This document shows positions 47,913 to 58,284 of a stretch of 64,000 nucleotides of DNA, piece by piece. Every line of letters begins with the position of its first letter. The first letter of the stretch is position 1. The translations under genes were made by a program, and so were the position numbers. The notes below the pieces were generated by a model. That model saw nothing but the letters and a program-made list of their open reading frames with translations, ran no database searches and was not told the origin of the DNA. Source of the stretch: Odobenus rosmarus divergens (lineage: Eukaryota > Chordata > Mammalia > Carnivora > Odobenidae); the NCBI RefSeq assembly GCF_000321225.1, contig NW_004452128.1, positions 1-64,000 on the forward strand, given 5' to 3'.

Positions 47913-48113
47913 TTTTTTTTTTTTTTAAGATTTATGTATTTTAGAGAGAGAGAGTGTGCAAGCAGGGGGAGGCGCAGAGGGAGAGAGAGTCTCAAGGAGA
48001 CTCCGCACCGAGCACGGAGCTCAGCGCGGGGCTCGATCCCACGACCCCAACGTCACAACCTGAGCTGACACCAAGAGTCGGATGCTTAACCTACTGTACC
48101 ACTCAGGTGCCCC
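47913..48113 (-). mobile_element. SINEC SINE
   Basis: Poly-T, taagatttatgtattttaga and a tail end with accactcaggtgcccc. It starts 94 bases after the exon ending at 47818. Confidence 0.94.
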
Positions 48114-48344
48114 TAGATAATTATTTTTTACCTTTCTGATGGAGAAAACTGGTGTCCACCACATTGAGCGAGTTACCATCAGCAATCCCAGGATGAACCA
48201 GCATCCCATGCGTGCTGGTGGGATGCTATGGGAAAGGATACAACCTCACCCGAGAGTTTTCCACGTGTCTGGTTTAAGTGGAGCCTAACGCGAGGAAACA
48301 GACACATGTTAAATTGTAGAACATTCTAGATAACATTGAGTTTT

Positions 48345-48520
48345 CAAAGTGAGATCCCCAGGGGGCGTGGGAGCACCCTCACCTGGGAACATGTTAGAAA
48401 TGCACATTCTCAGGTTCCACCCTGAGCCTCCTAAATCAGAAACTGAGGCTGGCTGATCATTCATCTTTTAACACATGCTCTAGGGGCTCCTCGTGCACCC
48501 AGAGCTTGAGAAGCACTCTG
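48345..48520. repeat. MER5A-like hAT fragment
   Basis: cacctgggaacatgttagaa, atgcacattctcaggttcca, taaatcagaaactgaggctg and cagagcttgagaagcactct follow MER5A order. Confidence 0.7.
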
Positions 48521-48539
48521 GTGAATACCAGCAGGCCTC

Positions 48540-49025
48540 TAATGCATCAGAAATGTCCATGTCTTCAAACACAAAAAATAAAAAGAAGGTCGGAGATTTG
48601 TTAGAGATTAAAGAGGCATGACAACCAAATGCAAAATGTGATTCATAATTAGATTCTGGATGGGAGGAAATTGCCACAAACGATATTAATGGGACAATGG
48701 GGGAAATTTAAACATGAACTCTATACTAGATGTTATTATATGGAGATTGGATTTCTTGAGGGTGATAATGGTATTCTGGTTTTGTGGGAGATTGTTCTTA
48801 GGAGGGACATGCTGAAGTATTTAAGTATAAAGTGTGATGATGCCTGCAACTTATTTTTAAATGTCAGCAAAAAAGCATGTGTGTGTGCATGAAGAGGGGA
48901 AGCGAATATGGAAAATGTTATCAGTTGGTGTGAATATAAGTGAAGGGGGATTCTGGGGGTCATTGTCCTATTTCTTCAACTCTTCTGTAGGTTTTAAATT
49001 CTTCCAAATAAAAATGAGTGGCGGG
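48540..49025 (+). mobile_element. Old L1 3'UTR
   Basis: 'agattaaagaggcatgacaacc', gggacatgctgaagtattta, gatgatgcctgcaacttatt and 'cttctgtaggttttaaattc' match the same L1 3'UTR family as 28900-30955. Confidence 0.65.
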
Positions 49026-49195
49026 GGGGGGGGTTGACCTATATTTTCAAAACTAACAAGGATGGAAAACATTAAAAGAAGCAGTGTTAGAGTGACTTTA
49101 ACTTGCTGTTGATGGTAACCAGCTTCGTTTTAGAAAATGGGCTCTCCAACTCAGTTTCTTTTTCCCCAAACCCCTAGAATTGCACAGTGGTTCTT

Positions 49196-49398
49196 TTTTT
49201 TTTTTTTTTAAAGATTTTATTTATTTATTTGACAGAGAGAGACACAGCGAGAGAGGGAACACAAGCAGGGGGAGTGGGAGAGGGAGAAGCAGGCTTCCCG
49301 CTGAGCAGGGAGCCCGATGCGGGGCTCGATCCCAGGACCCAGGGATCATGACCTGAGCCGAAGGCAGAGGCTTAACGACTGAGCCACCCAGGCGCCCC
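49196..49398 (-). mobile_element. SINEC SINE with perfect target-site duplication
   Basis: Full reverse-complement SINE. The 15-bp flank tgcacagtggttctt is identical at 49181-49195 and 49400-49414, so this is a recent insertion. Confidence 0.97.
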
Positions 49399-49692
49399 AT
49401 GCACAGTGGTTCTTAAAAGTGCTGGAGGGCGAGGAAGTGGGGCAAATCATCATCCAGATTATCGGAATTAGGAGAAAGGCCACACTCCCTATTGGAATTC
49501 CCATCATCCTGATTCTTCTAATAGTTATCAAAACAGTTCATGTAGGACCAGTGAAAGTCGGAGCATTTTATCTGGCCCACCCCCTTCCCGTGGCCCCGCC
49601 CATCCCTCTGCCTGGGGGGTGAGTACTTAGCTACCTGTCTCTAGACGCTGCATTGCCTTTCCCACTGACCCTCTGCTGTTCTTCACATACAG

Positions 49693-49864
49693 TGGCCAAC
49701 GGGTCCGCCTGGGAGGCCTCGAGGGGCCGGAGGTGTGGATAGTCGGCCTGGATGACTCCGGGTTCCTTCAGGTCCAAGAGGAGGACGGCGAGGTGGTGAC
49801 CGTGCATCCCGACGGCAACTCCTTTGACATGCTGAGAAACCTGATCATCCCCAAACAGCAGTAG
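49693..49864 (+). CDS. HLCS: HLCS terminal coding exon, human-equivalent residues 671-726 and stop
   Basis: A 172-base coding segment completing serine 670 and adding 56 codons, [20 protein letters not shown] and onward to LIIPKQQ, then TAG at 49862-49864. It forms the small C-terminal beta domain of biotin protein ligases (SH3-like in BirA), needed for full activity and for docking the acceptor carboxylase. The acceptor is cacatacag (ending 49692). Length and end position agree with the human protein (726 residues), which ends LPKRR rather than IPKQQ. The [12 protein letters not shown] and [14 protein letters not shown] stretches are conserved. Confidence 0.96.
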
Positions 49865-51523
49865 CCAGGCCTGGGGCCTGCCTGGGACCACCGGGTAGTG
49901 AGAGGGCCGGCAGAGCCACCCCAGTGAGCATTCCAGTTAATTCCTGCTGCCTTTCCTAGCCCGAGGATCTGGAAAACGGATTTAGAGTTGTAGGCAGACG
50001 TGGCCTCCCTCCAATTAACCTGCTTAATTCCTTAATGTTGTTCTGTCTGTTGCCATTTTACTTGGCGTTCGCGAATGTTCTGGGGCGGAGGGATGGCAAG
50101 CGGCAGATTTAGCTCAGGTGAAGCACCACCACATGTGTGAAATCCTTCTCCCCTCTTGGGCTTGGATGTGTGTTTATTGCCCCCCCCCAAAAAAGTTTTT
50201 ATTTGGAAAACAGCAACGGAATAATTCAGATGTTTCCCCGGTAGTGGAGACCTTCACTCCCAGACTATTAAAAAACAAATCAAAAATAGCTTCCAGGTCC
50301 AGGCCAGCGATGAGGTAGAGGTTTGGTAGCACTGTTTATGCGCATCCAGGGAGGCGTTTTCCTCTAGGAACATATGTTGGCACTTGGTCGTTTTATATTT
50401 TTGTTAATAAGAGAAAAGATGGTAGACTTCTGAGCGTTACCTCTGGGCCCGGTGGTTTGTGGTCCCACAACAGGGCCTGAGTAGCTGCTAAGATGGGTGT
50501 CACGGGTGTGCTTGCAGTGACCTGGTAGAGGAAATTGATTACCTACTTCGACGGTAATTTTATGAGCTCTCTTTTTCGTAAGTTTGAATGTACTGCAGAC
50601 TCTGAAGGGATGGGCTCAAGTTCAAGATCCTTAATGCGTTGATGAGGCCTTGTGTGCCTGCGGGGGTTGATGATTGGCCCTAACAGCTGGAGACAAGGAC
50701 TCACTCATACCACACACCAGGGAGGATTTGGAACTTTTAAGCCCGTTGTAGGCTCACTTTGAAATCTGGAGCATTCCTGAAAGACGTTTGGTGCACAGAA
50801 TGTAGAAGTACTTGGCATTTTGTCTGTAAGTCATCATTTTTTGCCCCCCTTTCCCTAAATTGCCAAGAAACAAAATGCAACTGATACCGAACACCATCAT
50901 TTAAGAGGGAGGGGTGTGTGTGTGTGAGAGAGAGAGAGAAGCTTTAAAAGAAGATATTCAAGATCTGATGCCCTAAAAGTCTCCGTTGAAGAACAAAAGA
51001 AAGGAAACCTTTTGATATGCATTTGCGATTTCCAGATGCACTCCATGCTTTTTCCATGTCACTCCTATCTCTGCTGAACTTGTGAATCACACACATTACT
51101 TTTCTGCCTTAAAAGGCCAATTTTTTGTCCACTTTTCTCTCTTCCTGCCAGTCCCAACTGAAATTAGTGGAAGGAAAACTTGATGGAGCCCTCAGCTTTG
51201 AACAGAATCCCCTTATTGTGCACGAGCACCAGCTCTACCCAGCTTTACCCAGTCAGGCTAATTCCAGAAACCTGTGGTTTTCAGTATAAAATCTGCCTAC
51301 CTTTAGCCAGGCACAGGCAGTGCCATAGGAAGGGGAAAAAAAAAAATAGCATGTTTAGTTAAGTACACCAACCCAGTATGTGTTTTTTGGAAATGTAACT
51401 TTAAAAGAATTTCAGAAGTAATTTTTGCAAATAAGGCTTCCATTAGAATTATTTTTCTCAAAAAAAAAAAAATTGTTCCCTCCTAAGTGTCCAAGTCTTC
51501 TTTTGGAACGAGTGACATGTTTC

Positions 51524-51529
51524 AATAAA
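51524..51529 (+). promoter_or_regulatory. HLCS: Possible proximal HLCS polyadenylation signal
   Basis: AATAAA hexamer in the HLCS 3'UTR. Use is not shown by sequence alone. Confidence 0.3.
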
Positions 51530-52029
51530 AGCCCACAGCACCCCAAAATCACCAAGTGGACTCACCCCTTGAGAGGGTATCTGCAAAATATCATCAAGAG
51601 GAAAGATGTCCAGGCTAACGTTGCAAGTTTCATTTCTCAAACTTTGTAATATAAGGCAAGTCATCTCTCAGAGCTGCCATTGTTACTGTTTGAATTTCTT
51701 TGGGGGGTTCTTTAATGAAAAACATGCTATGTTTTGTTTTAAGCTGAAGTCCCATTCTAGACAGTTCTGCTTTGGGGGAAAAATGTTATCATTTAATTTC
51801 CTTTCTGTAAATTAAAACTAATGATGTGTGGCCGTGTCAGGGCAGATGGAGATGTTCCGGGCATACCGCTTGGTCTCTGTGCTTTCAAGACTGTTTCTTA
51901 CTTGTGCTGCCCGCAGTTGTCTTGAGGGGGACAAAATAGACTTAAAGCAGATGCTACGTTTTCCGTAAACACGATCTTGCCTCGTATGAACCAAAGACTT
52001 TTGAAATTCTGCTTCATATAGAACAGCTG

Positions 52030-52035
52030 AATAAA
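52030..52035 (+). promoter_or_regulatory. HLCS: Possible HLCS polyadenylation signal
   Basis: AATAAA hexamer, followed about 25 bases later by a G/T-containing stretch. Candidate alternative cleavage site. Confidence 0.35.
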
Positions 52036-52281
52036 GCATCTTCCTTAGAGCTATTCGTGGTAGGGAAATTATCTACTCGCTACACCACCCTCATGGATTG
52101 GGGGTCTTTGTTCACCTGGCCATCTCTGATCTCAAGGAGCTTTAAAGTCTTAACAGAAATGTTGCATTTTCTTCATAGTCTTTAAAACATGGCAACTGAA
52201 CTCAGGATTGGCATGTGCTTCCAGGGCACTGGATTTGCTCTCGAGTTTAGAGGCTGCGCCTTGAGCATCTATCTGGTTATT

Positions 52282-52306
52282 AAAAAAAAAAAAAAAAAAA
52301 AAAAAA
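52282..52306 (+). repeat. A25 homopolymer
   Basis: Uninterrupted run of A in the HLCS 3'UTR, not preceded by a recognised SINE or L1 body. Confidence 0.95.
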
Positions 52307-52893
52307 GGCAAGACTTCCTCCCTTCCTGGCTGGCCGCGGGTTTCAGGGGAAGCCATGGGAAAGCGCCCCCTGAATGTGCACAAGTTTTACCTCAAACACA
52401 TTTTCCAGAAGGCCTTCCCGTGGCCCCTGCCAAAGCAGTGCCCCTTGACCCTGGGCGAAGAAGGATTTCGTGTCTAGTCCAAAATAGTAGGTGGGGTTCA
52501 CTCTTGCAGACTGCCCGATGTGGGAGCAAGTGGGCCTTTGGTGGGGGTGCAGGCCAAGGTGGGGGGAGCATGCGGCCTCCAGTCCCCGGGCCCTGCACAT
52601 ACACCCTTGGGGGTGGCCTATGTAGTTGCCCCTGCCCTCGAGCCTGGGAACCAGGAGAGAAGCCAGCCTCATCCAGGAGCTTCAGAATGCAGCAGGGAGA
52701 CATTTTTGGCTTGCATTCTGGAAGATTTGCTTGCTCTTTACCGTCAGAACACGGAGAATCCTTATTCCTGGGTTACGACTATGCACATCTGAAATTTTAA
52801 AAAGTGTAAGCCTCCGCATTTGTACCTTTTCGAAAAATCGCCTCAGAAAAGTAATTACTTTAAACCAATGCCTATAAGAAGCAAGTCTACCAA

Positions 52894-52899
52894 AATAAA
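52894..52899 (+). promoter_or_regulatory. HLCS: Best candidate distal HLCS polyadenylation signal
   Basis: AATAAA hexamer followed at 52919-52940 by a T/GT-rich downstream element (tttgtgttcattgttatttt), the normal arrangement for a mammalian cleavage site. Confidence 0.5.
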
Positions 52900-53523
52900 C
52901 TTTTAAGATTTTCTGTACAGTTTGTGTTCATTGTTATTTTGACCACAGTTTTATTTTTAAAAATAGGCAACTACTCTTGGTTACAGTATCTTTATTCATA
53001 TTTAAACATTTTTACAAAATAAATAGTTTTACATAGTAAGGAATACGTATGTATTTCTAAGTATTGAGAAGTCGGGTGCTTTTTCTGTTGTTTTTGATTT
53101 GTTTTTGACAAATGTGTTATGTGTCATACAAAAGAAAAATTTTATTACTCCAGAGAATGAAAGTTAGCAAAACCCAAAGTAAAAAAACCCTTTAAACTGA
53201 GGTGAGAAATAAATTTAATATAACCATTTAATATAAATTTTAAATTGAAAAATAAATTTAATATAACAAACTTACTATAAGAACAGATTATGTTCTTGTA
53301 GAGTTGTTCTTACTCTTCTGTAAGAACTGCTTGACTTTTGTTTTGAGTTTTTTCCCCCAAGATTTTAACCTTATATATCATACTTAAGTTAGGAACAGCT
53401 TGAATAATGCCTCTTTGATAACCCAAGGGCTACAATTCACTAAGATTTTAAACTACTGTAATTTTCTGGCATTTATTTGAAAATGTTCTTTTTATCCCAT
53501 TTTATCTGTAGCAGCCCCCACAG

Positions 53524-53585
53524 TCTACCTTAACTGTCTTACAGTTACAACAAATCTACCTTAACTGTCTTACAGTTACAACAAA
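53524..53585. repeat. 31-bp perfect tandem duplication
   Basis: The unit begins tctaccttaactgtcttaca and ends acaacaaa; two identical copies. Confidence 0.95.
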
Positions 53586-53939
53586 ATTACAACTTCGGGT
53601 AGACTTTGTATAGGATTCATTGACTGTATAAACCTCTCCCGCCCTTAGGGTCCAAGGGGGAAGGCTTGGTCATAGGACTTTAAAAAGGACAAAGGGTTGG
53701 GGGGTGAGGGGTGCAAAATACCCAGCTCTTGCAGATTTCCTCAGAACAGCCTTCTTCATACCCTGTTCCCTTCTCTACAAAGGTATGAATGGAATGGCTT
53801 TTCTAGAAAGGGCTTCCACGAACATAAAGGAATTCCTTTCCCTGGGAGGCCCCTTGGAGGGCCCGGCCAGTCTTGAACTGGGTTTATTTCTCAAATCCTT
53901 TTGATCTGGCATTTTTGTCAACGTGTTAGGACCCACTAC

Positions 53940-54024
53940 AATTTCCTTCCTTTCTTTCCTTTCTCTTTCTTTCTTTTTCTCTTTCTTTTTCTTTCTTTCT
54001 TTTCTTTCTTTTTCTTTCTTTCTC
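53940..54024. repeat. (TTTC)n pyrimidine tract
   Basis: About 85 bases of interrupted TTTC and TTTTC units, all pyrimidine on the plus strand. Confidence 0.95.
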
Positions 54025-54474
54025 TTGTGAAAGAGAGTCATATTTATTAAAATGCTTCCTCTTCCCTGCCGGAGCCTCACAGAAGTCAAGAAATGATAGC
54101 CCCAGCTTAAATGTGCAGACTTTTAAAGATGGAGGTAACAATATTAGGTTGCCATGGTAACTCCTGTTAACTTTGCACTGAGCTGCCGGCTGCCTGGAAG
54201 CCGGCTTGCATAGGAATCTTCCTTCATGTTCTAGGCTATGAAAACCCCGATGTTTGTTTAGACAAGGAAGTTTTCCCAAGTACACATTTCATTTTTCAAG
54301 TACATACTCATTGTTAAGACTATTTACGTTATCATTTGCAAATCTATAATGGTCTTATTTTTTCACAGTAACCTTTGATCTTAAACTGCTGGAAAGCCTT
54401 CTTGGTTTGTATTTACTAATGAACACAGACCCAATGATTAATAACAAGGTAGACACAAACGCATTTTGTGGTAC

Positions 54475-54480
54475 TTTATT
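54475..54480 (-). promoter_or_regulatory. SIM2: Possible distal SIM2 polyadenylation signal
   Basis: TTTATT on the plus strand, i.e. AATAAA read with SIM2. Other candidates are at 55057-55062 and 55263-55268. Which one is used cannot be told from sequence. Confidence 0.3.
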
Positions 54481-56249
54481 GAAAAATGTCAGGTGATATC
54501 GCCTGCTCATCAAACCCGCACCTTTCAGGAATCCTGGTTTAATGATGAGACTTGTAAGCATAAAAAAATAATACCCCAGGCTTATTTTCTGTGTGCACAA
54601 AGAGCTGCTAATGAGGTATAGCTAAGTGCAGTATAGAGGTGTATGCGTTCGATTCTTAGGACTCAGTCCCTTTGCTGCATCACGCATGTTCCTAAATTTG
54701 CAAATGTCACCCCTACCATAAGGCTACTGATGCCCTGCTAAGAATGAGGCAGACCCTCAGTGTGACACTAGGTTGGCAAGCGATCACTTCACATTTTGCA
54801 AACAATCATATATAGGTGCGCCTTGATTCCAGAACAATGAATTGAAGACATTTGTGAAAAATCTTTCCACTCAGAAAGGTGCAGAGTTTCCTAAAAGAAA
54901 ACCATTTTTGAAACAGGGCAATGAGGGAGTGTTTAGAGTGTGGAGCGAATTGAAACACGGTGGTTATGCATCAGTCCATTTCAGAGCCATGGTAGGATTT
55001 TTAAATGGTGAAATCTTGAAGCAAAAATATAAAAGTAAGACAAAAATGAATGGAAGTTTATTTTTAAAACACTGCTGGTGCTTTATAAAAAGATTTCTGT
55101 TCACCTGTCACATACAGGACATGTTCATGGGGTTTTCTTGCTATGCAGAAAATGCTGAAGAAAACGCATACACCATTTTTATACCATCCCTCTAGCGAGT
55201 TTTCTTCCACGAGGGCGCAGTCCATTGACAATTTTCCATATTGCACATGCAATTTAACTAACTTTATTAGCATTACTTGTAGCAAACACGAGCCTAGGGA
55301 ATTACAGGTATGTGTGGGCCGGAGGGATGTTGCCTCCCAATCAAACCCGACAGGGGTAGCCAGTCGCCTTGGGCACCTCATCATCATCCACGTGTCATTC
55401 TCAGAAAATATCTGGCTCTCTGTATTTCTGCATTTAATGCCTATCCCATATATTCGGAAGGTGCTATTCTTGGTGCTATCAGGAGTTCACAGGGGTTAGG
55501 AGGAAGTAAAAGCTCATGAATGTGCTTGTGAGGCACACCCATGTTCATTCACTCCCTTGGCCTCGGCTTGCGGATGTTTGTACTGAAAAAAGGCTTAAAT
55601 TAAAACGACAACAACTTTTAATGAGACTCGTGAATGACTTGTAAAGTCGTCAGAGTTGTTGTCGATGCGTGGGACTTCAATTATCACACCCTGCCTTAAG
55701 CCTCTAGGGCGCCCTGAATTCAGGAGGCCTCCCCCTTCCAGGTGGGCCGCGGCCCGGCGTGTCTGACTGTATCAGGCTGGGCTCTCCCCTCTGCAGAGGC
55801 TCTCCCCGGGGTGGAAGCTCCTGCAGTCCCCCGGTGGGACCGCCACTGAGCATCGGGGACGAGGCGAGGCGCGCGAGCCTGATGTCAGGGTGAGGAACCC
55901 AAGTCCGCCCCCAAGACGGGGTAGTTTGAGGTCACACGTGGGACGCGGGGGGCGCTCAGCTCTGCCCCTTCGGAGCCCGGCTCTTGGAGAACAAAGGTCT
56001 GGAGGGCCTTTCTCTCCCCGCCGCGCCACCCAAGCCTCGGGCCGCGCCGCAGTCCCCTGCACCGGCGTTGGTGGGATCTACGTAAAAATCTAGAAGGCGG
56101 CCGCGGCGTTCTATTAAAATAGTCGTCTCTGTATAAATTAATTTAAACCGTGCATATACAGCTCGCCCCTCGTAACTCGGCTGCGCTCTGGAGAACAGGA
56201 GCCCGAGGCCTGGCCTATGGCTTCTCCCTGCGGGCAGCCCTGCGCGAGG
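54475..56249 (-). other. SIM2: SIM2 3'UTR (extent inferred)
   Basis: Sequence downstream of the SIM2 stop on the minus strand. The part next to the stop (55730-56249) is GC- and CpG-rich; the rest is AT-richer. Minus-strand AATAAA signals are at 55268-55263, 55062-55057 and 54480-54475. No recognised transposon lies inside. The end point is a guess. Confidence 0.5.
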
Positions 56250-56661
56250 TCACCTGCCGTTGGTGATGATGACCGAGGCGCCCAGGTAGTGCGGCAGCGG
56301 CGTGCCGGGCGGCGAGGCGGCGGCGGGGCCNNNNNNNNNNNNNNNNNNNNNNNNNNNNNNNNNNNNNNNNNNNNNNNNNNNNNNNCCAGCGGCCCGCGCC
56401 GGGCGAGCACGCGGTGGTAGTTGAGCAGCACGAAGGGCAGCTGCGCAGGCGCGCCCGGGGGCTCGGGGGCCGGCGGCGCACAACACTCGGGCGCCGCGCG
56501 GGCCAGCGCCAGCCGCGCCCCGTCCCGGGCGGCCTGGCGGGCGGCTTTGGCCGGGCCCAGCGCGGGCTCCTCGCGGTAGTGGCCGCAGCTCGGGAAGCTC
56601 GGTGGAGGCGGCGGCGGCGGCGGCGCGGTGTCCTCGCCGAACCTGCGCGCGGCGGCGGGCG
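56250..56661 (-). CDS. SIM2: SIM2 terminal coding exon, interrupted by an assembly gap
   Basis: The last SIM2 exon, with minus-strand acceptor ccccgcag just above 56661. It begins (A)PAAARRFGEDTA, continues through PSFPSCGHYREEPALGPAKA and AQLPFVLLNYHRVLARRGPL, enters 55 Ns at 56385-56331, and after the gap ends TPLPHYLGASVIITNGR with TGA at 56252-56250. Both flanks match human SIM2, but they lie in different frames relative to the 55-base gap, so the gap length is wrong by a non-multiple of three or a nearby base is miscalled. An eight-proline run after GEDTA is longer than the two prolines remembered in human SIM2. The exon is extremely GC-rich. This region contributes to repression in human SIM2. 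Confidence 0.92.
56331..56385. other. Assembly gap (55 N)
   Basis: Run of 55 unknown bases inside the terminal SIM2 exon, flanked on both sides by GC-rich CCG/GGC-type sequence that is hard to sequence. The frames on the two sides require a true length congruent to 2 modulo 3, whereas 55 is 1 modulo 3. Confidence 0.99.
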
Positions 56662-57057
56662 CTGCGGGGACAGGCGACACGTTAGACGCCCGCGCGGAGG
56701 AGGAAGGGGACCTGCCCAAAGCAGCACCAACCCGGTGGGTCTGGCGCCGCCACCACCACCCCTCGGCCACCCGCGCGGCGCGCTCCGCCCACGCAGCCGC
56801 CTGGGCCCCCTGCCCACCGCGCCCAGGCCCGCGCGGTCCGGTGGCAAGCTGCAACCTGTAACCCGCGGCGCTCTGGTGGTCGCGTTCAAGAGCGGAGAGG
56901 AACAGGTGCAGTTCCCGGAAGCCGTTACTCAATGGAATGCCACATATCCAACAGGTCTTTCAGTGTGCAATCAGTACTTTTACATGATTGAGATGCCTGG
57001 TTCTTTGTTTCTGCCGTCCAGCTGCAGTGCACGGCCGGCAGCACCCCTCACTGCCCT

Positions 57058-57125
57058 GGCCACATTCCAGTGCGCAAGAGCCGCACGTGCCTACTGGCTA
57101 CCATAGTGGACAGCGCTGGTCTAGA
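57058..57125. repeat. hAT-type non-autonomous fragment
   Basis: ggccacattccagtgcgcaa, gtgcctactggctaccatag and tggacagcgctggtctagag match the end of a common Charlie-like element. Confidence 0.5.
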
Positions 57126-58284
57126 GGCTTCCACTGCCTGACGGGTAAGGTGGCCCCAGTCAACCCTGTTTCTTTTCTTTTTTTTTTTTCCTTTTGCTTA
57201 GTGGGGAGGGTGGGGTGGTAATCCCGCCTGCTCCTTTTAGTGCCGTCATAACTAAAGTTAATAACCACCCTCACCAATCAGGTGCCTGCAATCAATCAGC
57301 GCCCAATGGTTTTTTTGTTTTGTTTTGTTTTGTTTTACCTTAAGACAACCTTTGTCTTCCTTTAATATCAAAAAAGACTAGGAAGTAGATCACAAATTGC
57401 CCCCAAATTAGCACCTTTGGTCCATTTTTACCAAGTGTATGACAAATGAACTCCTTATTACCCTCTTTCACTTTCAAAATAGCAATTTAAAAAAAATATA
57501 TAATACTGTGTGTTAGTTATATCACTGGCCAACAGCCACATGCTAAGAAAAAGAATTCTTTCAGGTCAATCTCAAGTGAATACTATTTTCAGCTGTTATC
57601 AGAATGCTTAGCTTTGTCTTTCTTATCGTCGGGGGAAATCCCTTGGTTATTTGAGTGATCCAGTAGCTGATGGTTCTCTCTCCAAATCTGAGAAACTGGT
57701 GGCATAAGGACTGGCCCAGGCCGGAAGGCAGGGCTGCACTGCCCTAGTCAGTGGCGTGTTCTTTTCTAAGCTGGCTACTTTTGAAAAACATGTCCCAGTA
57801 ATCTCCAATACAGTTAGCTTTCTCCCACAGTCTATCCCTCTTCTCAGATTGAGAGACCCAAAATGGGTCTCAGCCTTGCAAAGTCTGAGCAAGAGACTCC
57901 CCAAGCAGCCCGAGGAGGAACAGAGCCTTACCTACCTCCAGAAAGAGAAAGTAGAGTGGGGAAGGAGGGGGCTCCGGAGAGCGCTCCTCTTTAGGCAGAT
58001 GTTTCTTTTCTGAGCATGTAACATTTACCCCGAATGTAGTAGCCACTGCAGGAAATTTGCACCATCTTGGGCTACCCTCTGAGCAGTAGTTAGTTCTGCG
58101 CAAAACAGGAATATACCTCTTGCAGCTATCCCTCAACCCCCACCTACCCTCTGCCTGGGGGTTGGTCCAGTGAGCAACCAGGAGTCTGGGCCTGGGGAAG
58201 CTGGTGGCACATCCATGGAGGACATTTGCCTGTCTGCCACCAGGAAGAGCTGGGGGAGGGGCCATTCCTGTTTCCCTCTCATTG

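Larger units (their letters stand above)
47819..49692 (+). other. HLCS: HLCS last intron (1.87 kb)
   Basis: Intron from gtcagt to cacatacag. About half is interspersed repeat: minus-strand SINEC copies at 47913-48113 and 49196-49398, a MER5A-like fragment at 48345-48520 and a plus-strand L1 3'UTR at 48540-49025. The second SINE lies 294 bases from the final exon. Confidence 0.85.
49865..52920 (+). other. HLCS: HLCS 3'UTR (extent inferred)
   Basis: Sequence downstream of the HLCS stop with no splice-compatible coding frame and no recognisable SINE or L1 copy, unlike the flanking introns, as expected for transcribed 3'UTR. AATAAA signals occur at 51524-51529, 52030-52035 and 52894-52899; the last is followed by a T/GT-rich stretch from about 52919 and is the best distal cleavage candidate. 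It contains a GT/GA run near 50916-50939 and a 25-base A run at 52282-52306. The open frame at 52189-52800 runs through that A tract and is considered accidental. Confidence 0.6.
52921..54474. other. HLCS-SIM2 intergenic or 3'UTR-overlap zone
   Basis: AT-rich sequence between the converging gene ends. It contains a perfect 31-bp tandem duplication at 53524-53585 and a pyrimidine (TTTC)n tract at about 53940-54024. No coding signal or recognised transposon. Either gene may have a longer 3'UTR reaching into it. Confidence 0.5.
55730..56900. promoter_or_regulatory. CpG-dense block over the SIM2 3' end
   Basis: Two GC-rich parts (55730-56065 and 56170-56900) with many CpG dinucleotides, in contrast to the CpG-poor surroundings. 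It covers the terminal SIM2 exon and the start of its 3'UTR, so it is a gene-end rather than a promoter CpG island. Density was judged by eye. Confidence 0.6.

Noticed and set aside
52189..52800. 203-codon plus-strand open frame in the HLCS 3'UTR
   Set aside because: It reads through a 25-base A run as poly-lysine, has no recognisable domain and no splice connection; considered chance.
56138..56249. Continuation of the long minus-strand frame past the SIM2 stop
   Set aside because: This frame is only open because the gap length is wrong; the true SIM2 frame stops at 56252-56250 after TNGR.
56414..57106. 230-codon plus-strand open frame
   Set aside because: It is the antisense shadow of the GC-rich SIM2 terminal exon; Arg/Gly-rich composition and no homology seen.
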